A DNA stretch of 9,077 nt from Rhodoferax sp. Lineage in GTDB: Bacteria > Pseudomonadota > Gammaproteobacteria > Burkholderiales > Burkholderiaceae_C. The stretch lies in the NCBI GenBank assembly GCA_017880985.1, contig JADGRK010000076.1, positions 1 through 9,077 on the forward strand, given 5' to 3'. Of the stretch, positions 1 to 5,447 are shown piece by piece. The notes below the pieces were generated by a model, which was not told where the DNA came from, searched no databases, and saw only the letters and a list, made by a program, of their open reading frames with translations. The stretch's first letter is position 1, and each line of letters opens with the position of its first letter. A program made the position numbers and the translations under genes.

Positions 1-56
1 GGCACGCCAGCCAGCATCATCACCACGAAGCCGCTGAAGAGCAGGGTCGCAATCAT
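1..56 (-). CDS. dctM: TRAP transporter large permease subunit (DctM-like), N-terminal fragment
   Basis: Only the first 18 complete codons are present; the gene runs off the left edge. The visible peptide starts MIATLLFSGFVVMMLAGVP, a hydrophobic N-terminus ending in LxGVP, as is usual for the first membrane segment of the large TRAP permease, the subunit that carries the solute across the inner membrane. Its ATG overlaps the TGA of the upstream small-subunit gene in an ATGA arrangement, which is typical of translationally coupled dctQ-dctM pairs. The family call rests on this short peptide plus the context. The periplasmic binding protein (DctP) is not in the window. Confidence 0.75.
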   Translation of the reverse strand, partial: MIATLLFSGFVVMMLAGV

Positions 57-592
57 TGGACCTCCGCCCCGGCGCGCAAGCGCCGGATCAAGAGCCCGAC
101 GGCACGCAACGCAATGGCCAGGGAAATGATGGGCAGCCAGATCGTGTACCACCATTGCGGCACGCCGATGCCGGGTGAGGTTTCATTGAAGCGGAAATCG
201 TCCCACACCAGGCGCACACTAAGCGCTGCCATCAAAAAAAATAGCAGCGCCACCATCGCCGCGCCAAACAGCGCCAGGCGGCGCTGGCGCGTGGCCGAGC
301 CACTGGCCGAGAAAAACTCGATGCGAATGTGCCGGTCACGGGCGACGGCGGCCGAGCCCGCCACCATGGCCAGCACAATCATCAGGAACACCGAGAACTC
401 CTCGGTCCAGGCGAAGGAACTGTCGGTGAAATAGCGCACCAGCACATTGACGAAGGTGACAAGCGCCAGCAGCGCCATGATGATGACGGTGAGCCAGTCT
501 TCGATCTTGAGCGGAATGACGGTCGCTTCGTCCTGCGCGGCGGTGTCCGGCACTTCGATCGGCAGGTGGCTGGGTTCGTGAGGTATAGGCAT
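53..592 (-). CDS. dctQ: TRAP transporter small permease subunit (DctQ family)
   Basis: This is a 179-residue membrane protein with four predicted transmembrane helices at about residues 32-52, 66-84, 106-127 and 147-169, the normal topology of DctQ. Family marks are VNVLVRYF after helix 1, the WTEEFS stretch before helix 2, and the AVARDRHIRIEFF segment after helix 2, matching the usual pattern of (W)(A/T)EE followed by R..HIR.(D/E). DctQ pairs with DctM in sodium-driven uptake of organic acids captured by a periplasmic DctP protein. The roughly 30-residue N-terminal tail before helix 1 is hydrophilic. The ATG has no strong Shine-Dalgarno sequence in front of it. The gene lies 55 nt downstream of the E1 beta gene on the same strand and overlaps dctM by 4 nt, so one transcript is likely. 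The substrate is not readable from the sequence. A run of eight T residues (coding strand, about 234-241) lies inside the gene. Confidence 0.88.
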   Translation of the reverse strand: MPIPHEPSHLPIEVPDTAAQDEATVIPLKIEDWLTVIIMALLALVTFVNVLVRYFTDSSFAWTEEFSVFLMIVLAMVAGSAAVARDRHIRIEFFSASGSATRQRRLALFGAAMVALLFFLMAALSVRLVWDDFRFNETSPGIGVPQWWYTIWLPIISLAIALRAVGLLIRRLRAGAEVQ

Positions 593-647
593 AGAGGGAA
601 TGGTGCAGGCTACATGAGAAGTGATGGATTGGGTATCGGGAAATACC

Positions 648-1631
648 TTAGGGCAGCATGCTGCGTACCGCAGCGGCTACGGCCTCGGCGCTGATGCGCG
701 ACTGCGCTTCCAGCACCGCCGAATAGCCGACCGGGATACGCGGCGCACCGAGGCGCTTGACCCTGCAGCCGGTGGCCTCGGCCGCAGTAGCGGCAATCTC
801 GGCGCCAAAGCCGGCCACCTGCACCGCCTCGTGCACTACCAGCAGACGCCCTGTTTTGTTGCAGGACGTGAGTACCCGCTCACGATCCCAGGGCCAGATC
901 GAGCGCAGGTCAATCAGTTCCACGTCGATGCCTTCAGCCGCCAGCGCGTCGCAGGCCTGAGCGCACACCAGCGCCTGGCGGCTCCAACTCACCAGCGTCA
1001 GCGCCGAGCCGCTGCGCCGTATCGCGGCTTGGCCCAGCTGAATTTGCAGCGCCTCATCGACCACGCCCTGGGCGCCCCACAGCGTCTTGTGCTCGATGTA
1101 AATCACCGGGTCGCCCGACTGCAGCGCGGCGCGCAGCAGCGAATAATTGTCTTGCGGCGTGGACGGGCAGACCACCACCAGGCCGGGCAGATGCGCAAAC
1201 CAGGCTTCGAGCGACTGCGAATGCTGCGCCGCCGAGGCGTCCCAGATGCCGCCCGGCATGCGCGCCACCAGCGGCACGCGGCCCTGGCCGCCGAACATGA
1301 AGCGGTTTTTCGCCGCCTGGTTGACGATCTCGTCCATGCCGCACAACGCAAAATCCACCACCCGCATTTCCACCACCGGGCGCAGACCGGCCAGCGCCAT
1401 ACCCACCCCAGCGCCCATGATGGCGGCCTCGCTGATGGGGGCGTCGATCACGCGCTGGGCGCCGAACTGCTGCTGCAGCCCGGCGTACTGGCCAAAAATG
1501 CCGCCACGCCCGACGTCTTCGCCCAGCACCACAACATTCGCGTCCAGTTCCATTTCATGCTGCACGGCGCGTACCGCCGCCTGCGCGTAGCTGATCGGCT
1601 CTGGCGGGTTGACGGGTGTGTTCAGAACCAT
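648..1631 (-). CDS. Thiamine-diphosphate dehydrogenase E1 component, beta subunit (acetoin/2-oxoacid type)
   Basis: The 327-residue product matches the transketolase-like beta chain of heterotetrameric 2-oxoacid or acetoin dehydrogenase E1. Seen in order: VLGEDVGRGGIFG (about 36-47), the cofactor-activating glutamate in DAPISEAAIMG (Glu68), GMALAGLRPVVEM (77-89), the active-site-region HSQS (137-140), the C-terminal domain signature DLRSIWPWD (241-249) and HEAVQVAGFGAEIAA (267-281). Length is normal for the family. With the alpha subunit, E1 decarboxylates a 2-oxo acid or cleaves acetoin on thiamine diphosphate and passes the acyl group to a lipoyl E2. The ATG at 1631 is preceded by GGAG at a 7-nt distance and overlaps the end of the alpha gene by 10 nt, indicating translational coupling. 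No lipoyl E2 or E3 gene is visible. Pyruvate, branched-chain 2-oxo acids and acetoin all remain possible substrates; acetoin-type (AcoB) is a common automatic label for such genes. Confidence 0.88.
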   Translation of the reverse strand: MVLNTPVNPPEPISYAQAAVRAVQHEMELDANVVVLGEDVGRGGIFGQYAGLQQQFGAQRVIDAPISEAAIMGAGVGMALAGLRPVVEMRVVDFALCGMDEIVNQAAKNRFMFGGQGRVPLVARMPGGIWDASAAQHSQSLEAWFAHLPGLVVVCPSTPQDNYSLLRAALQSGDPVIYIEHKTLWGAQGVVDEALQIQLGQAAIRRSGSALTLVSWSRQALVCAQACDALAAEGIDVELIDLRSIWPWDRERVLTSCNKTGRLLVVHEAVQVAGFGAEIAATAAEATGCRVKRLGAPRIPVGYSAVLEAQSRISAEAVAAAVRSMLP

Positions 1632-2641
1632 GTGCCGGCTCCCGTGGTTTGCACATCGGTGTAAGCGGCGCCCGCTTCGGGCCAGGGCGCGGCGTCGGCT
1701 GCGTCGAGTGCGGCCTGAACCTCGGCGCTGGCTTCGTTTTCCATGGCATCGAGCGTCTTGACGGCGTGCCCCAGCGTCCGAAAACGCTCGCGCAGACGGG
1801 CGATCGGGTCGGTCAGCAGCGCTGCCGCCAGCTCCTGCGGGTCGCGGTAGGCGGCCGGGTCCACCGACACATGGCCCTTGACGCGGTAGGTCAGCGCGTG
1901 CAGCAGGCGCGGGCCCTGCCCGGCGCGCACCTGAGCCACCAGGCCCGCTGCCGCCTCGAACACCGCGAGCACATCATTGCCATCGACCTGCGTGGCGGTG
2001 ATGTCCAGGCTTTCCGCGCGCGCCGAAGCACCGTGCCCGGCCGTCATCGGCCCACTGGCGGTGGTGGCGCTCCAGCGGTTGTCCTCGCAGACAAACAACA
2101 CTGGCAGCGAGAACACCCGGGCCCAGTTCAGGGCTTCCAGAAATGGCCCGCGGTTGATCGCGCCATCGCCAAAAAAACACACCGTGATGGCGTCACGTCC
2201 CTGTAGCTTCTGCGCCTGCGCGGCGCCCACTGCAATCGGCAGCCCGGCCGCCACCACGCCGTTGGCGCCGAGCATGCCGACCGAAAAATCGGCAATGTGC
2301 ATGGAGCCGCCCTTGCCGCCGTTAAAGCCGGTGGCCTTGCCAAACAGCTCGGCCATCATGCGGCCCATGTTGGCGCCCTTGGCCAGCGTGTGGCCGTGCC
2401 CGCGGTGGGTGGAGGTGAGGTAATCAGCGGCATGCAGATGGGCGCAGACACTGGTGGCCACGCCCTCCTGCCCGGTGGACAGGTGCAGCGGGCCGCGCAC
2501 CCGGGCCGTGCCCGCCGCGCTTTGCCCATAGGCACTGACGCCGCCCTGGCTGGCAATTTCAGCGGCGTTCTCGAACGCGCGGATGCGCACCATGGTGCGG
2601 TACAGGCTTGAGAGCGTGGCCTCTGTTTCAGACGGATTCAA
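1622..2641 (-). CDS. Thiamine-diphosphate dehydrogenase E1 component, alpha subunit, TTG start
   Basis: The 339-residue product is the alpha chain of the same E1 enzyme and carries the thiamine-diphosphate site. Numbered from the TTG start: LHLSTGQEGV (about 52-61), YLTSTHRGHGH (74-84), KGGSMHIAD (110-118), the metal/cofactor motif GDGAINRG (158-165) ending in EDN (186-188), and TYRVKGHVSVDPAAYRDP (251-268). Two positions differ from the common pattern: GDGAxNRG has Arg where Glu or Gln is usual, and the motif ends EDN rather than ENN. A short extra segment (SAYGQSAAGTA) precedes the LHL..GQE motif. The phosphorylation-loop Ser after GH is Val. An upstream ATG at 2752 would overlap rsmI and add 37 unrelated residues. 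TTG at 2641 is preferred because GGAG lies exactly 8 nt upstream and family homology begins after it. The gene overlaps the beta gene by 10 nt. Confidence 0.88.
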   Translation of the reverse strand: MNPSETEATLSSLYRTMVRIRAFENAAEIASQGGVSAYGQSAAGTARVRGPLHLSTGQEGVATSVCAHLHAADYLTSTHRGHGHTLAKGANMGRMMAELFGKATGFNGGKGGSMHIADFSVGMLGANGVVAAGLPIAVGAAQAQKLQGRDAITVCFFGDGAINRGPFLEALNWARVFSLPVLFVCEDNRWSATTASGPMTAGHGASARAESLDITATQVDGNDVLAVFEAAAGLVAQVRAGQGPRLLHALTYRVKGHVSVDPAAYRDPQELAAALLTDPIARLRERFRTLGHAVKTLDAMENEASAEVQAALDAADAAPWPEAGAAYTDVQTTGAGTWF

Positions 2642-2649
2642 TCGTATGT

Positions 2650-2653
2650 CTCC
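2650..2653 (-). promoter_or_regulatory. Shine-Dalgarno site that decides the E1 alpha start
   Basis: GGAG on the minus strand sits 8 nt before a TTG codon at 2641. It is the only well-placed ribosome binding site for the E1 alpha gene and supports the TTG start over the distant in-frame ATG at 2752. Confidence 0.6.
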
Positions 2654-2672
2654 GGGCCCACTTTGGGGACCC
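2654..2672 (-). promoter_or_regulatory. Small GC-rich hairpin just upstream of the E1 alpha ribosome binding site
   Basis: On the minus strand the sequence GGGTCCCCAAAGTGGGCCC can fold with GGGTCC pairing GGGCCC (six pairs including one G-T wobble) around a 7-nt loop. It ends directly beside the GGAG Shine-Dalgarno of the E1 alpha gene, inside the 97-nt gap after rsmI. It has no following T run, so it is not a classical terminator. It could affect ribosome access or be chance in GC-rich DNA. Confidence 0.3.
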
Positions 2673-2738
2673 TTGAAAAAGTTCAGATCGTAACACCGGC
2701 AACGCGTCTCGCTGGCGCCACGAGCGTCTGGCGCGGGC

Positions 2739-3677
2739 TTATGCCGCCTCAATTTTCAGTGCCAGTGCCGCGTCGTACAAAGCATTGCGCGAGGCACCGG
2801 TAATGTCGGCGGTGAGCTTGACGGCGCTCTTCAATGGCAGTTCGGCCAACAGCAATTTGAGGATTCGCTGCTCGGCGCCGCTATCGGTCACTACGGCTAC
2901 CGGATGCAGCACCAGCACAAATTCACCTTTGCTTCGATGCGGCTCACGGCGCAGCCAGTCGGCAAAATCGCTGGCCGCGAGGGTGGCGATTTCCGCGAAC
3001 TGTTTGGTCAACTCACGCCCGATGGTGAGAGGGCGCTGGCCCAACGTGGCCAGCGCTGCAGCCAGCGCTTCAATCCGGTGCGGTGCCTCCAGCAGCACCA
3101 CGGGGCGCGTCTCCAGCGCCAATGCGGCGATGGCCGTGGCGCGTTCGCCGGACTTGGGAGACAAAAAGCCGACGAAGACGAATCCGCCAGACTGGGCGCC
3201 CTCATCGGCCAGGCCTGCCACGCTTAAAGCGCTGGTCACGCTGCTGGCGCCGGGCAGCGGCACGATCGGCAAGCAGGCTCGCCGCACCGCTGCCACCAGG
3301 CGTGCGCCGGGGTCGCTGATGGCGGGCGTGCCGGCGTCACTGGCGTAGGCCACGCGCTGACCCTGTTGCAGCCGCTCGATCACCACTTGCGCTGCCTGCG
3401 CCTCGTTGTGCTGGTGCACGGCCAGCAGTTGTGCCGCCGACTTGTCGATGCCATAGGCGCGCAGCAAGGCCTGGGTGTGACGTGTGTCCTCGCAGGCGAC
3501 GGTGTCAGCGAGCTGCAGCACATGCAGCGCGCGCAGGGTGATGTCGGCCAGGTTGCCAATCGGTGTCGCCACCACGTAGAGCGCGCCGGGCGGATAATTC
3601 TGGCCAGCCGCCGCCTCATGCGCAGCATGCAAGGCGCCGGCGTAGGCAGAGCTGGAAGAGGCGTAATTGGCAGTCAA
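2739..3677 (-). CDS. rsmI: 16S rRNA (cytidine(1402)-2'-O)-methyltransferase RsmI, TTG start
   Basis: RsmI is a cytoplasmic SAM-dependent enzyme that adds the 2'-O-methyl of C1402 in the decoding centre of 16S rRNA. The 312-residue product shows the tetrapyrrole-methylase fold signatures: LYVVATPIGNLADITLRAL (33-51), CEDTRHTQ (62-69), VAYASDAGTPAISDPG (109-124) and PLPGASS. A C-terminal basic/helical region follows EAPHRIE and GRELTKQ. About 30 residues of low-complexity N-terminal extension precede the conserved core. The start is assigned to TTG at 3677 because GGAG lies 7 nt upstream; another in-frame TTG at 3692 is possible but has no clear binding site. The gene diverges from yraN, as yraL does in the E. 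coli yraL-yraP region. Downstream it runs into the E1 alpha gene with a 97-nt gap. Confidence 0.95.
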   Translation of the reverse strand: MTANYASSSSAYAGALHAAHEAAAGQNYPPGALYVVATPIGNLADITLRALHVLQLADTVACEDTRHTQALLRAYGIDKSAAQLLAVHQHNEAQAAQVVIERLQQGQRVAYASDAGTPAISDPGARLVAAVRRACLPIVPLPGASSVTSALSVAGLADEGAQSGGFVFVGFLSPKSGERATAIAALALETRPVVLLEAPHRIEALAAALATLGQRPLTIGRELTKQFAEIATLAASDFADWLRREPHRSKGEFVLVLHPVAVVTDSGAEQRILKLLLAELPLKSAVKLTADITGASRNALYDAALALKIEAA

Positions 3678-4069
3678 TGGTGTTCTCCACAATCAAGACA
3701 ATGGTGCAACCGGGCACCACCAAGCAAGCCGGTGATGCAGCCGAAGATGCCGCACTGCACTATTTGCAGCGCGCCGGTCTGCGTTTGCTGGAGCGCAATT
3801 ATCGGACGCCCGGGCGCGGCGGTGGTGAGATTGACCTGATCATGCGTGCCGGCGACGGCACCACCGTGTTTGTCGAGGTGCGCCAGCGCGCGAGTGCCAG
3901 CCATGGCGGGGCGGCAGCCAGCATCAGCAGCGCCAAGCAGCGGCGCATCATCTTTGCCGCCCGCCACTACCTGATGCGTTTACCCGAGCCCCCGCCGTGC
4001 CGCTTCGATGTGGTGCTGCTGGAGTCCGGCAACGTCGAGTGGTTACAGGCCGCTTTTAATGTCTGTTAA
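3677..4069 (+). CDS. yraN: YraN/UPF0102 family nuclease-fold protein
   Basis: The 130-residue product has the whole YraN signature: TKQAGDAAEDAALHYLQRAGLRLLERNYR (about 15-43), GGGEIDLIMR (48-57), VFVEVRQR (64-71), GGAAASISSAKQRRIIFAARHYL (77-99) and CRFDVVLLE (108-116). Glu51, Asp53 and Glu67 followed by Arg69 fit the PD-(D/E)xK-like nuclease core assigned to this family; its cellular job is not firmly established. It is the first gene of a plus-strand set with diaA and dolP, matching the E. coli order. The start is uncertain. ATG at 3677 gives 130 residues, close to E. coli YraN; ATG at 3701 gives 122 and still keeps the core. Both ATGs sit in copies of the octamer CAATGGTG 24 nt apart, and neither has a good Shine-Dalgarno. 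Confidence 0.9.
   Translation: MVFSTIKTMVQPGTTKQAGDAAEDAALHYLQRAGLRLLERNYRTPGRGGGEIDLIMRAGDGTTVFVEVRQRASASHGGAAASISSAKQRRIIFAARHYLMRLPEPPPCRFDVVLLESGNVEWLQAAFNVC
3685..3688 (-). promoter_or_regulatory. Shine-Dalgarno site that decides the rsmI start
   Basis: GGAG on the minus strand lies 7 nt before the TTG at 3677. It lies inside the 5' end of the divergent yraN reading frame if yraN starts at 3677, so the two genes' initiation regions are interleaved. Confidence 0.55.
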
Positions 4070-4089
4070 TGGCTATTGATAGACATTAA
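4056..4089. repeat. Perfect 9-bp inverted repeat spanning the yraN stop codon
   Basis: TTAATGTCT (4056-4064) and AGACATTAA (4081-4089) are perfect inverted copies separated by 16 bp. The left arm covers the last yraN codons and the stop is in the spacer. The AT-rich arms contrast with the GC-rich surroundings. It could be an operator-like site or an RNA hairpin between yraN and diaA; there is no T tract to mark a terminator. Confidence 0.5.
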
Positions 4090-4090
4090 G

Positions 4091-4112
4091 CCCGCCATAA
4101 GAATGGGCCGGG
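4091..4112 (+). promoter_or_regulatory. Bulged hairpin in the diaA leader
   Basis: CCCG-CCAT (4091-4098) can pair with ATGG (4103-4106) and CGGG (4109-4112) around an AAGA loop, with a 2-nt bulge. It ends 12 nt before the diaA ATG, directly beside the weak ribosome-binding region. Role unknown; it may reduce translation initiation or be a weak read-through attenuator. Confidence 0.3.
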
Positions 4113-4124
4113 TATCATTGATCC

Positions 4125-4718
4125 ATGCTTGAACAACGTATTCAACAACACTTTTATGACAGCGCCGACCTGAAATACCAGGCCGCCCAGCTGCTGAGCC
4201 AACCGATCGCGGCGGCCGTGCAGGCGATGCTGACCTGCGTCACCAGCGGCGGTAAAGTGCTGGCCTGCGGCAACGGTGGCTCGGCGGCCGATGCGCAGCA
4301 TTTCGCTGCCGAGTTTGTTGGGCGCTATGAGCGTGAGCGCCCTGAGCTGGCCGCCATTGCGCTCACCACTGACAGCTCGATCATTACGGCGATTGCCAAC
4401 GATTACAGCTTTGATGTTATTTTTTCGCGCCAGGTGCGCGCACTCGGGCAGCCCAGCGATGTCTTGCTGGCCATTTCCACCAGCGGCAATTCGGCCAATG
4501 TGCTGGCCGCGATTGAGGCCGCGCATGAGCGCGAGATGGTGGTGGTGGGCTTGAGCGGGCGCGGCGGTGGCAAGATGCTGCACGCCCTGCGCGATACCGA
4601 TGTACACATTTGTGTGCCGCATGAACGCACCGCGCGCATTCAGGAGGTCCACATCCTGGCCCTGCACTGCATTTGTGACGCCGTGGATGCCCAATTACTC
4701 GGAAACCAGGAAACCTGA
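4125..4718 (+). CDS. diaA: SIS-domain protein, DiaA / phosphoheptose isomerase (GmhA) family
   Basis: The 197-residue product is a single sugar-isomerase (SIS) domain protein. Signatures: CGNGGSAADAQHFAAEF (48-64), the phosphosugar loop AISTSGNSANV (116-126), VGLSGRGGGKM (141-151) and RIQEVHILALHCICD (171-185). Gene order (rsmI, yraN, this gene, BON lipoprotein) is that of E. coli diaA (yraO), which binds DnaA and promotes timely replication initiation. However, as I recall the family, the catalytic Glu and His of GmhA (Glu65 and His180 in E. coli), which E. coli DiaA lacks, are present here as Glu63 and His181. The protein could therefore be a phosphoheptose isomerase for LPS heptose, a DnaA regulator, or both. 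An in-frame stop at 4119-4121 makes ATG 4125 the first possible ATG. The dolP gene follows after 2 nt. Confidence 0.88.
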   Translation: MLEQRIQQHFYDSADLKYQAAQLLSQPIAAAVQAMLTCVTSGGKVLACGNGGSAADAQHFAAEFVGRYERERPELAAIALTTDSSIITAIANDYSFDVIFSRQVRALGQPSDVLLAISTSGNSANVLAAIEAAHEREMVVVGLSGRGGGKMLHALRDTDVHICVPHERTARIQEVHILALHCICDAVDAQLLGNQET

Positions 4719-4720
4719 CC

Positions 4721-5359
4721 ATGAAATTTCCAACTCAAAAATTGTTGACGCTGCTGGCATTGACAGCCTGCATCGGTGCTGGCCTGAGCGCCTGTGCGCC
4801 GATCATCGTTGGCGGTGCCGTGATCGGCTCGCTGATGGCGACTGATCGCCGCACCACTGGCACTCAGGTCGAAGACGAGGGCATCGAGCTGCGCTCGGGC
4901 AGCCGCATCCGTGACAACCCGGGCGAGCGCGTTCATGTCAACGTGACCAGTTACAACCGCCAGGTGCTGTTGACGGGTGAGGCGCCCACTGCGCAGGACA
5001 GGCAGCTGGTGGAGCAGGTGGTGTCCAAAGTCGGGAATGTACGCGCCATCGTCAATGAGATTGCGATTCTTGGCATCACCACACTGACTCAGCGCGCTAA
5101 CGATGCCTACATCACCGGCAAGGTCAAGGCTGGCATGGTCGATACCAAAGACCTGTTTGCCAATGCCTTCAAAGTAGTGACCGAGCGCAGCACCGTTTAC
5201 TTGATGGGGCGCGTGACCCAGCGCGAAGCCAACCGGGCCACCGACATTGCCCGCAGTACCGACGGTGTGCAGAAAGTCGTTCGGATGCTGGACATTATCA
5301 GCGAGGAAGAGCTACACGAGCTGCTGCCCAAACCGGCTCCGGTTGAAGGCAAGAAATAG
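4721..5359 (+). CDS. dolP: Outer-membrane lipoprotein with two BON domains (DolP/YraP-like)
   Basis: The 212-residue product begins with a basic-hydrophobic signal peptide and a lipobox LSAC, with the acylated cysteine at residue 25 followed by Ala-Pro, so it should be an outer-membrane lipoprotein. A glycine-rich IIVGGAVIGSLMATDRRT stretch (28-45) follows, as in YraP. Two BON domains fit about 47-115 (VHVNVTSYNRQVLLTGEAPT...VRAIVNEIAI) and 124-195 (ITGKVKAGM...VYLMGRVTQREANRATDIARSTDGVQKVVRML). In E. coli DolP binds anionic phospholipids near division sites and supports outer-membrane integrity and BAM function. The start is 2 nt after the diaA stop, with AGGA 9 nt upstream, so diaA and dolP are probably co-translated. 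The C-terminus is short, proline-containing and charged. Confidence 0.93.
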   Translation: MKFPTQKLLTLLALTACIGAGLSACAPIIVGGAVIGSLMATDRRTTGTQVEDEGIELRSGSRIRDNPGERVHVNVTSYNRQVLLTGEAPTAQDRQLVEQVVSKVGNVRAIVNEIAILGITTLTQRANDAYITGKVKAGMVDTKDLFANAFKVVTERSTVYLMGRVTQREANRATDIARSTDGVQKVVRMLDIISEEELHELLPKPAPVEGKK

Positions 5360-5360
5360 G

Positions 5361-5428
5361 ACCGGGGCTGTCATCCCGGACTTGATCCGGGAACCATGGA
5401 TTGCGGGTCTGGCCCGCAATGACACGGT
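5361..5428. repeat. Palindromic two-hairpin element (REP/MITE-like), possible bidirectional terminator
   Basis: Two perfect 7-bp hairpins stand side by side: TCCCGGA (5374-5380) with TCCGGGA (5386-5392) around CTTGA, and TTGCGGG (5401-5407) with CCCGCAA (5413-5419) around TCTGG. They are separated by a region centred on the palindrome CCATGG. An outer stem TGTCA (5369-5373) with TGACA (5420-5424) encloses both, and ACCG (5361-5364) can extend pairing to CGGT (5425-5428) past a GGGC bulge, giving a three-way junction on either strand. Very similar 'TCATCCCGG...CCGGGA' and 'TTGCGGG..CCCGCAATGAC' palindromes are dispersed in many proteobacterial genomes (from memory, not searched). It lies between the convergent ends of dolP and the dehydrogenase gene, where it could stop transcription from both sides. 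Confidence 0.75.
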
Positions 5429-5447
5429 GTGATAGCGGTAATACTCG

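Noticed and set aside
621..1664. Plus-strand open frame of 347 codons opposite the E1 beta gene
   Set aside because: It is an antisense shadow of a well-supported E1 beta gene. Its translation is rich in Arg, His and Gln, without family motifs, and typical of GC-rich reverse frames.
2673..2738. Rho-independent terminator after rsmI
   Set aside because: GC-rich symmetric sequence exists there, but no stable stem is followed by a T run; the CTTTTTC further on is not adjacent to a stem.
2785..3348. Plus-strand open frame of 187 codons opposite rsmI
   Set aside because: It lies wholly within rsmI and shows no recognisable domain or binding site.
4076..4118. Sigma-70 promoter for diaA (TTGATA or TAGACA with TATCAT)
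   Set aside because: Spacings between the possible -35 and -10 hexamers are 27 to 31 bp, far from 17, and alternative -10 matches are poor.
5247..5432. Small plus-strand frame of 61 codons across the dolP end and the palindrome
   Set aside because: It overlaps dolP in another frame and then translates the palindromic element; there is no start signal of its own.
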